From: Pavlovales sp. CCMP2436
Lineage: Eukaryota > Haptophyta > Pavlovophyceae > Pavlovales
Assembly: GCA_026770615.1 (NCBI GenBank)
Contig: MU631880.1
Span: 21,523-35,805, forward strand
Direction of reading: 5' to 3'
DNA: 14,283 bases
This document shows positions 7,687 to 14,283 of this stretch, piece by piece. Below the pieces are notes generated by a model. That model saw nothing but the letters and a program-made list of their open reading frames with translations. It was not told where the DNA came from and ran no database searches. A program made the position numbers and the translations under genes. Position 1 is the first letter of the stretch, and the number at the start of each line of letters is the position of its first letter.

Positions 7687-7895
7687 GTGTAAGTTTCTAG
7701 TTAAATGTCCGTCCCCGGGAGGACCTCACTGGTTTAAGTGTTGAAAAACACTAAGATCCAGGGATCCAGCCCGAGCACACGGAAACCGTCCCCATCGCTG
7801 ATCAGATCAGACACACGACGATCTACGACTGATAACTCTCGACTGGCGCGCTGACCGACCTCCACTGCTCTCCCTCGCGTCGTCTGAAAATGCAG
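7687..7895 (-). repeat. R repeat, stand-alone copy R5
   Basis: GTGTAAGTTTCTAGTTAAA at 7687 starts a copy in the same orientation as R1. The stem-loop is at 7729-7761. The copy ends near 7895 without any retrotransposon coding sequence. With R4 at 7376-7508 it makes an inverted pair around X3. Confidence 0.85.
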
Positions 7896-8213
7896 CAACC
7901 GCCCGTGGTGAACAAATCGTTGAGCACGTAGTCCCCGCCTAGCAGCGGGGCCCCACTTGGACAGCGGGGAGAATCGGGTCCGTCATACGCCCGGCACGGT
8001 GCTGCATACCGCCCCTGCGGCGCCCCAAAGATCCCTCGGTAGGCTGAATTCCCCGCTCTACAGCTGGGTCCGCAGCCCGCCTGAGACGAGGGACAGCGGG
8101 GGGTAGTGCCAAGTGCCCCCCTTCCAAATTATCGCAACGCGGCGTTGCGCCTGCAGCGGCGCTACCGCGCCTCATGGCGCGGCCTGCTCCAGCTAGCGTT
8201 TCGATCCGCCTTT
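7896..8213. other. GC-rich spacer without a recognised gene
   Basis: It contains several open frames on both strands, as expected for GC-rich DNA, but none resembles a known protein. A few AGCGGGG words recur (about 7940, 7972, 8093), and a small inverted pair GCAACGCGGCGTTGC sits near 8133. It may be the 3' part or untranslated region of the minus-strand gene at 8214-8961. Confidence 0.4.
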
Positions 8214-8961
8214 CTATCCGCCGACGAAGCATCGTGCAGCCATCGCTTCGGTAGCGTCCGAGAGCGACTCGTCGATATCCTCCTCCATCGCCGAGTCCTC
8301 GTCCGAGCCGGACGGCAGCTCCGAGTCCTCGTCCGAATCGGATTCGAACGAGGTGCGTGTCTGCGCGGGCTTCGCTGGTGCCCTGGAGGAAGCATTGGCT
8401 CTCGGCTTCCCAGCGGCCGTGGGGGAGGAGCGCGGGGCGACGGTCGCCTCCTGCCGTGCCGGCAAGCCGGCGCGGCGCTTGGCGGTCCGAGCCGCCACGC
8501 GCATCCCCGCCCCCGGCCGCAATGTGCCATCAGCGCAGTGCTTCTTCTTCCAGTTGTTGAGCCTCCTCCCCGAGATCCCCGCCGACGGCGATGAGCGCGC
8601 GCCCGCGCCTTTGCAGTCGGGGGGCGCCGCCAAGCAGCGGGCGATCTCGTGGAGCGTCGCGGTTGCGACCGGCCGGTCGCGCCGCGGCGCCCTGTGGGGC
8701 TCCCGCCTCGCCGAACGTGTAGGTGAGGGTAACGAGGTAGACGCCTCGGTGGTCACAGTATTGCGCCATGACCACCTCTCCGTTGAGCGCCATCCTTCGC
8801 TTCTCCTCCACGAGCATCTCGAACTGCTCGTGGACCACAGCGTGCTCCCGCGCGCGGAGGTCGACCAGACACGCACGCGCGTCGGTCGCCATCAGCACGA
8901 AGGAGCTCGCCGTCCCAGCGAGCCCCGCCTGGGGGGCGCTCGCCTGCTGGTCACGTTCCAT
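8214..8961 (-). CDS. hypothetical protein with HTH-like segment and acidic tail (two frames)
   Basis: Not recognised. Two overlapping minus-strand frames seem to belong together. The upstream one starts at ATG 8961 (MERDQQ) and encodes a helical region (DLRAREHAVVHEQFEMLVEE, then VYLVTLTYTFGE). The downstream one, most convincing from about 8670 to 8214, encodes TLHEIARCLAAPPDC, then GISGRRLNNWKKKH, which looks like a DNA-binding helix-turn-helix. A basic Ala/Arg/Lys region follows, then a Ser/Asp/Glu tail (SDSDEDSEL, GSDEDSAMEEDIDE) ending ARCFVGG. The frames differ by one base, so either a frameshift near 8680 or an unrecognised short intron joins them. A basic HTH plus acidic tail suggests a chromatin- or DNA-associated protein or a domesticated transposase fragment, both speculative. 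The Rpn2 exon duplicate lies just upstream. Confidence 0.45.
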
Positions 8962-8981
8962 GATGTCTCCGTACCATTGTC

Positions 8982-9515
8982 ATTCCGGAACTGCGTGGCG
9001 CCGCGCAATTCATGCTAGTGCGCCGTTGCGCGAACTTCGGGGGCCTCCAGACCGAGCTCCGGCGGCTCGTGCCGCGTACGTGACGCCTTGCTGTGGCGTG
9101 GCAGTCGCAGAGCTCGCGAACTGGGCTCCTTTGCTCGGGGAGCTACTCGTGTACTCGAAGGGCGCGGGCGCAGCGGGCTCCTCCATGTCGGCGGGGATGG
9201 CGGCGCCGCCGGTCTGCGCGGGCTCGAGTAGCCCCTCCGTTTCGTCGGGAGTCTTATCCTCGAGCAGCACGAAGCCGCTCAGCCGCAGCAGTTTGTAGCT
9301 GCCCGCGGGCGCGCCGGCCGCCGCCGCGCCCTTGACGACGGGCTCGTCGCGCGAGTCGGGGAGGACGGTGAGCAGCAGACCCTCCTGAATTGATTAAATT
9401 TTATTGGCGGCTCAGCAGAGTTCAACCGAACCGGAGGTGTTCACTCACAGACGAGATCGTGCAGACATAGACAGAGAGAGGCGGTGAGACGGATGAAGTC
9501 GTGTGCTCGCTACAG
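8982..9515 (-). pseudogene. duplicated last exon and intron piece of Rpn2/PSMD1
   Basis: It matches 12507-12896 and 13199-13325. The exon part starts after an AG acceptor at 9384 and encodes EGLLLTVLPDSRDEPVVKG, the GFVLLEDKTPDETEG strand and EEPAAPAPFEYT. Relative to 12660-12893 it has a one-base deletion at about 9149, so the conserved Glu-stop after FEYT is lost and the frame runs on for about 50 codons to 9010. The conserved Tyr in SRYEP is Asp here. The duplicated intron piece (9391-9515) proves a DNA-level copy rather than a retro-copy. No upstream Rpn2 exons exist here; K2 begins its 3' end immediately at 9533. It cannot make a proteasome subunit. Confidence 0.88.
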
Positions 9516-9532
9516 CGTTGGCGCGGATTAGA

Positions 9533-10834
9533 TCACGGCCACACGCGCAGAAGAACGGTGTCGTTGAAATGCTTGCCGCCCGAGCTGCGCCCGCCGAAAA
9601 TCAGGAAGCCGTCTCCGCATGGGATCGCCGTGTGTGGGATCGCCGTGTGGAAGGTGCGCGCGTGCGGGTGGTCGCCACCCACTGCAAGCCCGCTCCACCG
9701 CCGCCGCTGCAGGTCGAAGCAGTGCAGCGCCGAGTCGAACGAGCTGGCCGCATTTGCCACATACGTGTCGTAGCCGCCGAATACCACCAGACGGTTGCCG
9801 AGGAGGACGAGCAAGTGGTCAGCGCGCGGGGACGGCACGCTCCCCCCCCCCCCGCTGATCACATGCAGCCAGACGTGCGTGTCCAGGACGTACACTCACA
9901 GGTCGTTGAGCGGGCCCTCGGCCGTGCTGCCTCCGAAATTGTACATGCTCTCCGCCACGTGGCAGGCCGAGTGGTCGGAGCGCTGGCTCGGGCTCGCGCT
10001 GGCGCACTCGTGCCACGTCCATTGGCGTGTGTGCATGCTAGAAGAGTGCACATCGTTGAAGTAGTTGCCGCCCTCCGTCGCGCCGCCGAAGATGACCACC
10101 ACCGAGCTGCTGTTGTGCGTGATCGTCGAGTGTCCTCCCCGCGCGTCGGGCCGCACGCTTGCATCGACGGCCTGCGCGGTGTGCGGGAGCAGCATCGTCC
10201 ACGCAACTATGCGCGTGTCGAAGAGCCACACGTCGTTGAGGTAGCTCTCACCGTCGTGCCCACCGAACAGGAGCAGCCCCACGGGGTGCACCGAGTCGCC
10301 TAGCGTGACGGGCGAGAGCGTGGCCGCGAAGCGGGCGGTCGGGGTGTGTTCCGAGATTGGCGCGACCAGCTCCCACGAGGTCTTGCCAGTGGCCACCAGG
10401 TCGCAACGGAGCGTCCATAAGTCGCCTAGCTCCTCATCCCACTCACCGATGCCACCGAATACGTAGGCGCGGTCGGCGCTCACCGCCGCCGCGCAGTGCA
10501 GATAGCGCGTCGACGCCGCCTGGGCCGAGCCTGTCGCCGGCGAGCAGTGCGACCACGTGAGTGAGCTGAGCGTGTGCCACTGCTTGTACCGCTCGCGCCA
10601 GCCCGCCCCCTCACCTGACAGCGCCAAGAAGCCCTTGCCGATCGACGACAGCGCCAACTCGAGCAGCGGCTGCAAGGCGTAGGACTTCTTGCACAGCCCG
10701 GCGATGCGCTTGCTGACCTGCGCGGCGCAGCCGAGCGACTCGGGGTCGGGGAGGCAGCGGAGGATCGCGAGGACGAGACCGTCGTCGAGCAGCTCAAACG
10801 GGTTGAAGTCGGCCTCCTCGCTGGTCGGCGCCAT
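9533..10834 (-). CDS. F-box/Kelch-repeat protein with one in-frame TGA (K2)
   Basis: The frame is 433 codons from ATG 10834 to TGA 9533, interrupted only by TGA at 9898-9896 (codon 313). An F-box occupies residues ~12-55 (FELLDDGLVLAILRCLPDPE, QVSKRIAGL). A linker with WRERYKQWHTLS follows. Kelch blades have Phe-Gly-Gly at about 126, 190, 249, 300, 352 and 413, each followed by Asn/Asp-Asp-Val/Leu and an aromatic; the C-terminus is LLRVWP. F-box proteins bind Skp1 in SCF ubiquitin ligases, and the Kelch propeller usually binds substrate. At the TGA, K1 has TGG (NDLWEYALD versus NDL-stop-VYVLD). A 15-base in-frame duplication gives HTAIPHTAIP, and a run of 12 C near 9842 encodes glycines. The rest is undamaged, suggesting a recent nonsense mutation, readthrough or sequencing error. 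The ATG follows CCAAACAG. Confidence 0.88.
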
Positions 10835-10950
10835 CTGTTTGGGCGAGCGTGTGCCCTGCGTGTGCCACTGCGCTTCACGAGCTCGAGCGGGCGGCGGGAA
10901 GGATGGCGGATGGGTGGCAGAATTTCAAATTCGACCGGAAATTGAGTTGC

Positions 10951-11003
10951 TACCTGCATGCATTATTGGACTCTCATCGCATGCACAAGTCGCTGAGCAA
11001 CTA
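10951..11003 (-). promoter_or_regulatory. conserved upstream flank of the F-box/Kelch genes (K2 copy)
   Basis: It matches 3367-3419 upstream of K1, about 120 bases before the K2 start. The homology continues towards the gene through GGATGGCGGATGG (about 10901). It marks the 5' edge of the duplicated block and probably contains the K2 promoter or 5' UTR. Confidence 0.45.
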
Positions 11004-11159
11004 AATAGTTAACATGCTAACTTACTCCCAGTATTCACACTCAGGTGGCTGCTGGCTTCACTGGCAGCGAGTACCTTACTACTGGGCGAAGACACGGCCT
11101 TGGGGGTGTTGGGGTGGAATTGTGGATCGGCTGGAAGTGAAATTAATGACGAAAGTTCA

Positions 11160-11313
11160 TGTTATACTATGTTATGTTATGATGCCACTTCTACCGCCTG
11201 GAGCGCAGTTTCAGATTCCAGGTGGCCCCGGGTGTCAGCGTCTGAACGTCACTCCGTTGAGTTTTAGCGTCACCTTGCAATGATACCAGGACTCGTCGGG
11301 CCGAGAGCTGTCA
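11160..11313 (+). repeat. dispersed repeat Y, copy 2
   Basis: It aligns with 414-560. It ends near GGCCGAGAGCTGTCAGGTGAC. Downstream, 11314-11530 is GC-rich with open frames on both strands (for example 11270-11515 minus) that match nothing I know; GGATCCG occurs twice at 11328-11341. Confidence 0.6.
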
Positions 11314-11594
11314 GGTGACAGCACTGGATCCGGGATCCGGAGTATCCGGTGTCGGTTGCTTCGGCGGTGGCGCAGGTGTTGCATTCGCCTTGGCATCCGG
11401 AATGGGGTGGGGTCTCGGCGAGTGGGGGCCGGTAAGTGTGCTGCGCGAGTACGGTGTCGCCTGCTGCGTGCGCAATTTCATGGCCGCAAGCAGCTCTCAC
11501 CAGCACTGTGTTCACTTAAGAACATTTATTAATTGGATATGAGTTAATTTTTATATGTATAACGCGCGTATATGCGATCCCAACCATGCGCCTG

Positions 11595-12016
11595 TTAAAT
11601 AGGATAATTATCCTAGTGAGTAGGATGGGTTCGGCACGCTGTAGCCGAAGAACCGCGCGGCGGGGACCTAGGGTCGCCGCACATTGCCGTGGACAGGACG
11701 ATATGGGGATATTCAGGAATCAAGTAGATTGACGATGCGGCCTCCCGTTGCTCCGTTGGGATCTCTTGAAATCACTAAAAAATACCCAAAAATTTCAGCA
11801 TGGGGGCCGATTTTCGGGCATGTGGGCGCACGTGTCAGCAGCTTGCCAGCGCGTCGATGTAGATCTGCTCTAAGGGGAGGGGGGGCTTGGCGTGATGTGC
11901 GGGGTAGCCTAGACAACTCCATATGTGTTTGGCTCACCCCTGGTGCAGCCCCGTGCCCACTTAGTTCCCATCCTATTGGCCATTCCTGGCCAATATCCTT
12001 ATGAATAGGATATGTT
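11595..12016. repeat. possible small element bounded by AATAGGATGGG-like inverted ends and hairpins
   Basis: The perfect palindrome AGGATAATTATCCT (about 11604) and GTAGGATGGGTTC lie on the left. On the right, GTTCCCATCCTATT, the hairpin ATTGGCCATTCCTGGCCAAT and AATAGGATAT mirror them. The inverted match is short (about 12 of 15 bases), so this is a tentative call. Both strands carry ~106-codon open frames (11684-12004 plus, 11713-12036 minus) without recognisable domains. From 12017 to 12219 I see nothing else except another CATCCCACTCAATAGGAT word at about 12167. Confidence 0.3.
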
Positions 12017-12219
12017 AGATTTCTTAATTTCGGCATTTTATTAAGTATGTTAATGTAGTTATTGAGGAATTTCTTGAGGACCGAGGCTTTTTATTGGCGT
12101 CTTGAGACCCTACGTTCCAAGGCTCAGCTAAGTAGAACGAACTGGAGAGACACAACGACCGTGCGGCCCCATCCCACTCAATAGGATCGAAAAGTATCTC
12201 TTTCTGGTTTAGGACCGAG

Positions 12220-12475
12220 TATGACGCTCGATGCCGACTCCTGGCAGCTCACGGGCGGCCAGAGTTCTACTCATCAATTTTGCGACGGTAGTTGCCGACT
12301 AAAATACCTTTGGAAATCCGTGTGGACAATGTGTCGTAGACTCAAAAGTGAATGCCTTGTGGGTTGCATGTGACATGACTTCATCTCGAAGATATAATCA
12401 AAAATACATAGAAAAGTAATTAATGTCGCCAGACATCTCTGAAATGCAACTGAACTCACTTCTACATAGTATATT
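12220..12475 (+). repeat. dispersed repeat X, complete copy (X1)
   Basis: Its left part matches 3560-3650 directly and its right part matches 7541-7665 in reverse, so this is the only place where both halves are joined. It is non-coding. It ends about 25 bases before the Rpn2 polyadenylation signal and so bounds the 3' UTR of that gene. Confidence 0.7.
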
Positions 12476-12503
12476 TGTTCTGATATTCGTGAGACTGGTG
12501 TCC

Positions 12504-12509
12504 TTTATT
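12504..12509 (-). terminator. AATAAA polyadenylation signal of Rpn2
   Basis: The plus strand reads TTTATT, that is AATAAA on the coding strand, 151 bases after the stop codon. The homology with the 8982-9515 duplicate begins right here, and the duplicate lacks the signal. Confidence 0.5.
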
Positions 12510-12659
12510 CCGGAGCCGCGTGGCGCCGCGCAATTCAAGGTAGTGCGCCGTGTGATTTGGAGCCTCCAGGCCATGCCTCGGCGGCTCGTGCCGTGTGTGA
12601 CGCCTTGCTGTGACGTGGCAGCCGCAGAGCTCGCGAGCTGGGCTCGTTTGCTCGGGGAG

Positions 12660-14261
12660 CTACTCGGTGTACTCGAAGGGCGCGGGCGCGGCAGGCTCCT
12701 CCATGTCGGCGGGGATGGCGGCGCCGCCGGTCTGCGCGGGCTCGAGCAGCTCCTCTGTCTCGTCGGGTGTCGTGTCCTCGAGCAGCACGAAGCCGCTCAG
12801 CCGCAGCAGCTTGTAGCTGCCCGCGGGCGCGGCCGCCGCGCCCTTGACGACGGGCTCGTAGCGCGAGTCGGGGAGGACGGTAAGTAGACCCTCCTGGTAT
12901 TAGTAAAGTACAACACAATTTATTTAAGTGTTGAGTACTAGTGTAACCACCCGTAATTATTACAGGGGATCGCGGGCAATAAGAACGGCGATTTAAGACT
13001 GAGGCTCAGATTCTTAGCGAAATACATAAAAACAATTGACTAATTTTGCTTAAATTACTATTGAAGGGCAAAAAAAACTAGGCTCAATTTCTTTACGTTA
13101 CGGTTTCTTATTGCCCGCGATCCCCTGTAGTTATTGCCAGAGAAACGGCAAGTGGTGCCGCTAAAGCCAGTTTTCAAATCGAAAAAAATAAAGGTGCCTG
13201 ATTAAATTATATTAGCGGCTCATGAGAGTTCAACAGGAAGTGTTCACTCACAGCACAGACGAGATCGTGCAGACATAGACAGAGAGAAAGGCGGTGAGGC
13301 GGATGGAGTCGTGTGCACGCAACAGTCTCTCTCTCCTCCCCTCTCTCTCTTCCCCCCCACCCTCCTTCACGCAACCACACCCATACAAACAGATGCAGGC
13401 GCCATCTGTCCGAAGCCCTCAATAGAAATTCCTGCTGCGGGGGCACGATCGCCGGATTGTGCACGGCTGGTAATTTCTAGTTCAACCAAAATTTATCCAT
13501 TATTTCTATATAATTTGCTAAGGAATGAGCCTCTGTCTCAAAACCGCCATTCTTATTGCTCGCGACCCCCTGTATTTTTACCTGCTGCGGGAGCACGCGC
13601 GCTGGGTTGTGCAGCGCCTGGTTGCTCGGCTCCTTCTCCTTGGGCGGCTCCTTGGGCTTTTTGGCCGCGGCCTCGTCCGCCTTTTCATACAATTATCAAT
13701 AAGAATAGATACATATAAGTCTAATGGGCCAATTCATATATATCTATCCATATCTAGATATATATCTAGATATGTATATACTCCAAGCGGAAGCTGTATA
13801 CGTTTGGACCGTATATATTATATATATATTATATTATACATGAACTCACCTCGCCCATCGACACGTCCTTCTTGTCCTTGCCGGCCTCCTTGGCCACCGC
13901 CGCCACCTTCTTGGCCTTGGCCGTCGTCGAGAGCACAGCCGTCGCAACCTGCGCCAAAAGCGGTGAAGGTTATGTGTGTCAGCGTAAGCATGTGTGTGTG
14001 TGTGTGTGTATATAAATCTCCGTTCAGCATCTCCCCGGAATGGTCTCCCTGTACACACTGGTGACCCAGAACCACACATGGCTGGACGTGCAGCACCATA
14101 TTGCACAGGGCGCAGCACCATATACGCAGGACGTGCGCAATATGTTCAAAAAAAAAAAAAAAAAAAACCTTGTCGGCTTTACTCTTGGCGTCCGCCTTGA
14201 CGGGCGGGGGGTATGCGAAGGCGGAGGGCGGCGCGTTCGACTGGAACTGCCACTTCGGCAT
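12660..14261 (-). CDS. RPN2: 26S proteasome regulatory subunit Rpn2/PSMD1, C-terminal four exons
   Basis: Rpn2 is the large scaffold subunit of the 19S base. Exons, in coding order: 14261-14169 (31 codons, MPKWQFQSN..SAFAYPPPV), 13948-13850 (33 codons, VATAVLSTTAKAKK, lysine-rich), 13680-13582 (33 codons, ADEAAAKKPKEP..NPARVLPQQ) and 12893-12660 (77 codons, SRYEPV..GFVLLEDTTPDETEELLEP..PFEYTE, stop TAG). All introns are phase 0 with GT donors and AG acceptors. The order MPKF-like, FAYPP, TAVLSTTAKAK, NPARV, strand-forming tail and PFEY is that of known Rpn2; the last residues are the Rpn13 docking site. The gene runs off the right edge, where exon 14261 begins after a CTACAG acceptor, so the N-terminal repeats are outside. 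The acceptor at 13681 (GAAAAG) lacks a nearby pyrimidine tract but keeps frame. Confidence 0.93.
12963..13127. mobile_element. MITE, Tc1/mariner-like, copy M3 (165 bp)
   Basis: The termini CAGGGGATCGCGGGCAATAA and its exact complement at the right end are flanked by TA at 12961-12962 and 13128-13129. It is the best-preserved copy. The interior has GACTGAGGCTCAG on one side and AGGCTCAATTTC on the other. It sits in the last Rpn2 intron; the duplicated segment at 8982-9515 lacks it together with about 130 flanking bases. Confidence 0.92.
13199..13325 (-). repeat. intron segment shared with the 9391-9515 duplicate
   Basis: TGATTAAATT, GCGGCTCA, GTGTTCACTCACAG, GAGATCGTGCAGACATAGAC and GTCGTGTGC match 9391-9515 in order, with small indels. 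It defines the outer limit of the duplicated Rpn2 block. Confidence 0.85.
13431..13470 (-). pseudogene. duplicate of the last ~40 bases of the NPARVLPQQ exon
   Basis: On the coding strand it reads AVHNPAIVPPQQ, matching QALHNPARVLPQQ at 13582-13620. The base after CAGCAG is GA instead of GT, so no donor site is present. It is separated from the real exon end by half-MITE M4. It is intronic debris from a small duplication, not a coding exon. Confidence 0.75.
13487..13572. mobile_element. half MITE, copy M4
   Basis: The right end, TTCTTATTGCTCGCGACCCCCTG, is read here in two parts: TTCTTATTGCTCGCG then ACCCCCTG, followed by TA at 13573-13574. The 85 bases match the reverse complement of the left half of M2 (ATAATTTGCTAAG, GAGCCTC, CTCAAAA.CGCC). 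The other half and inverted terminus are missing. Its end lies only eight bases from the Rpn2 splice donor at 13581. Confidence 0.8.
13681..13849 (-). other. Rpn2 intron (169 bp), AT-rich with a 24-bp perfect palindrome
   Basis: GTGAGT donor at 13849. The intron is mostly AT. At 13750-13773, ATATCTAGATAT occurs twice in tandem, forming a perfect 24-base palindrome; TATATATTATATATAT follows at about 13811. Confidence 0.8.
13949..14168 (-). other. Rpn2 intron (220 bp) with poly-T donor region and TG repeat
   Basis: On the coding strand the donor is AAG followed by G and then 20 T (plus-strand A run 14148-14167). It contains GCAGCACCATAT twice (plus-strand, about 14089 and 14112) and a (TG)n microsatellite at about 13990-14008. 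The acceptor is TTTGGCGCAG at 13949-13951. The donor has GT but none of the usual following bases. Confidence 0.75.
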
Positions 14262-14283
14262 CTGTAGGGGGGGGGGTTGGGTG

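Larger units (their letters stand above)
12894..13581 (-). other. last intron of Rpn2 (688 bp), loaded with repeats
   Basis: It runs from GTAAAAATACAG at 13581 to ACTAATACCAG at 12894. It contains half-MITE M4 starting eight bases inside the donor, a copy of the preceding exon's last 40 bases (13431-13470), a pyrimidine-rich tract (purine-rich on the coding strand) at about 13322-13370, the segment duplicated at 9391-9515, and the full MITE M3. The other two introns are 169 and 220 bases, so this one has grown by insertions. Confidence 0.85.

Noticed and set aside
8353..9018. 221-codon plus-strand open frame
   Set aside because: Opposite the minus-strand HTH/acidic-tail region and the Rpn2 duplicate; composition typical of an antisense frame.
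9503..10303. 266-codon plus-strand open frame
   Set aside because: Antisense shadow of the K2 Kelch gene in GC-rich DNA.
12423..12887. 154-codon plus-strand open frame
   Set aside because: Antisense to the Rpn2 last exon and crosses into repeat X.
13750..13773. Palindrome as a protein-binding operator
   Set aside because: It is inside an AT-rich intron next to TA repeats and is better explained as microsatellite-type sequence.

Overview
The window is eukaryotic nuclear DNA. Coding islands are very GC-rich (roughly two thirds G+C in the Kelch and proteasome exons), they are separated by AT-rich repeat-filled DNA, and one gene is split by GT-AG introns with an AATAAA signal. This suits a GC-rich unicellular eukaryote, possibly an alga, but nothing here fixes the lineage.

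Two protein families are recognised with good support. (1) At the right end, on the minus strand, lie the last four visible exons of the 26S proteasome base subunit Rpn2/PSMD1, ending in the PFEYTE tail that in known Rpn2 proteins docks Rpn13. Its last intron is packed with mobile DNA, and its last exon plus part of that intron has been copied about 3.5 kb away as a frameshifted fragment. (2) There are two minus-strand F-box/Kelch genes. The 9.5-10.8 kb copy is intact except for one in-frame TGA at a position that is Trp in its relative. The 1.8-3.3 kb copy is a clear pseudogene with a nonsense codon, several frameshifts and a tandemly duplicated F-box.

The centre (4.27-7.51 kb, plus strand) is the 3' portion of a non-LTR (LINE-like) retrotransposon present as two head-to-tail 5'-truncated copies. 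It shows an RNase H-like segment, a C-x2-C...H...C-like finger, a roughly 22-residue proline-rich tandem repeat and a basic tail. Its 3' terminal ~240 bp (family R) also occurs alone at three other places in the window, all in the opposite orientation, and carries a conserved stem-loop, as expected of a LINE/SINE-type partnership.

Other repeats: three complete ~166 bp MITEs and one half copy, with ~25 bp inverted termini and TA-type flanks (Tc1/mariner-like); an inverted pair (J) flanking the Kelch pseudogene; a three-copy family X present as one whole and two complementary partial copies; a two-copy family Y; and a cluster of GCCCGAAATTT/GGGGTGAAATTT words at the left end.

Layout: 1-730 repeats and unique DNA; 731-1290 MITE, R and J; 1299-3331 broken protein fragment and Kelch pseudogene; 3367-4239 repeats and MITE; 4274-7508 retrotransposon copies; 7541-7895 X and R; 8214-8961 unrecognised minus-strand coding region; 8982-9515 Rpn2 exon duplicate; 9533-10834 F-box/Kelch gene; 10951-12475 mostly non-coding with repeats; 12504-14261 Rpn2. 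No CRISPR array, tRNA, rRNA or operon was seen. I found no convincing new multi-gene system. The notable biology is repeat-driven remodelling of a proteasome gene and the LINE 3'-end/stand-alone R family.
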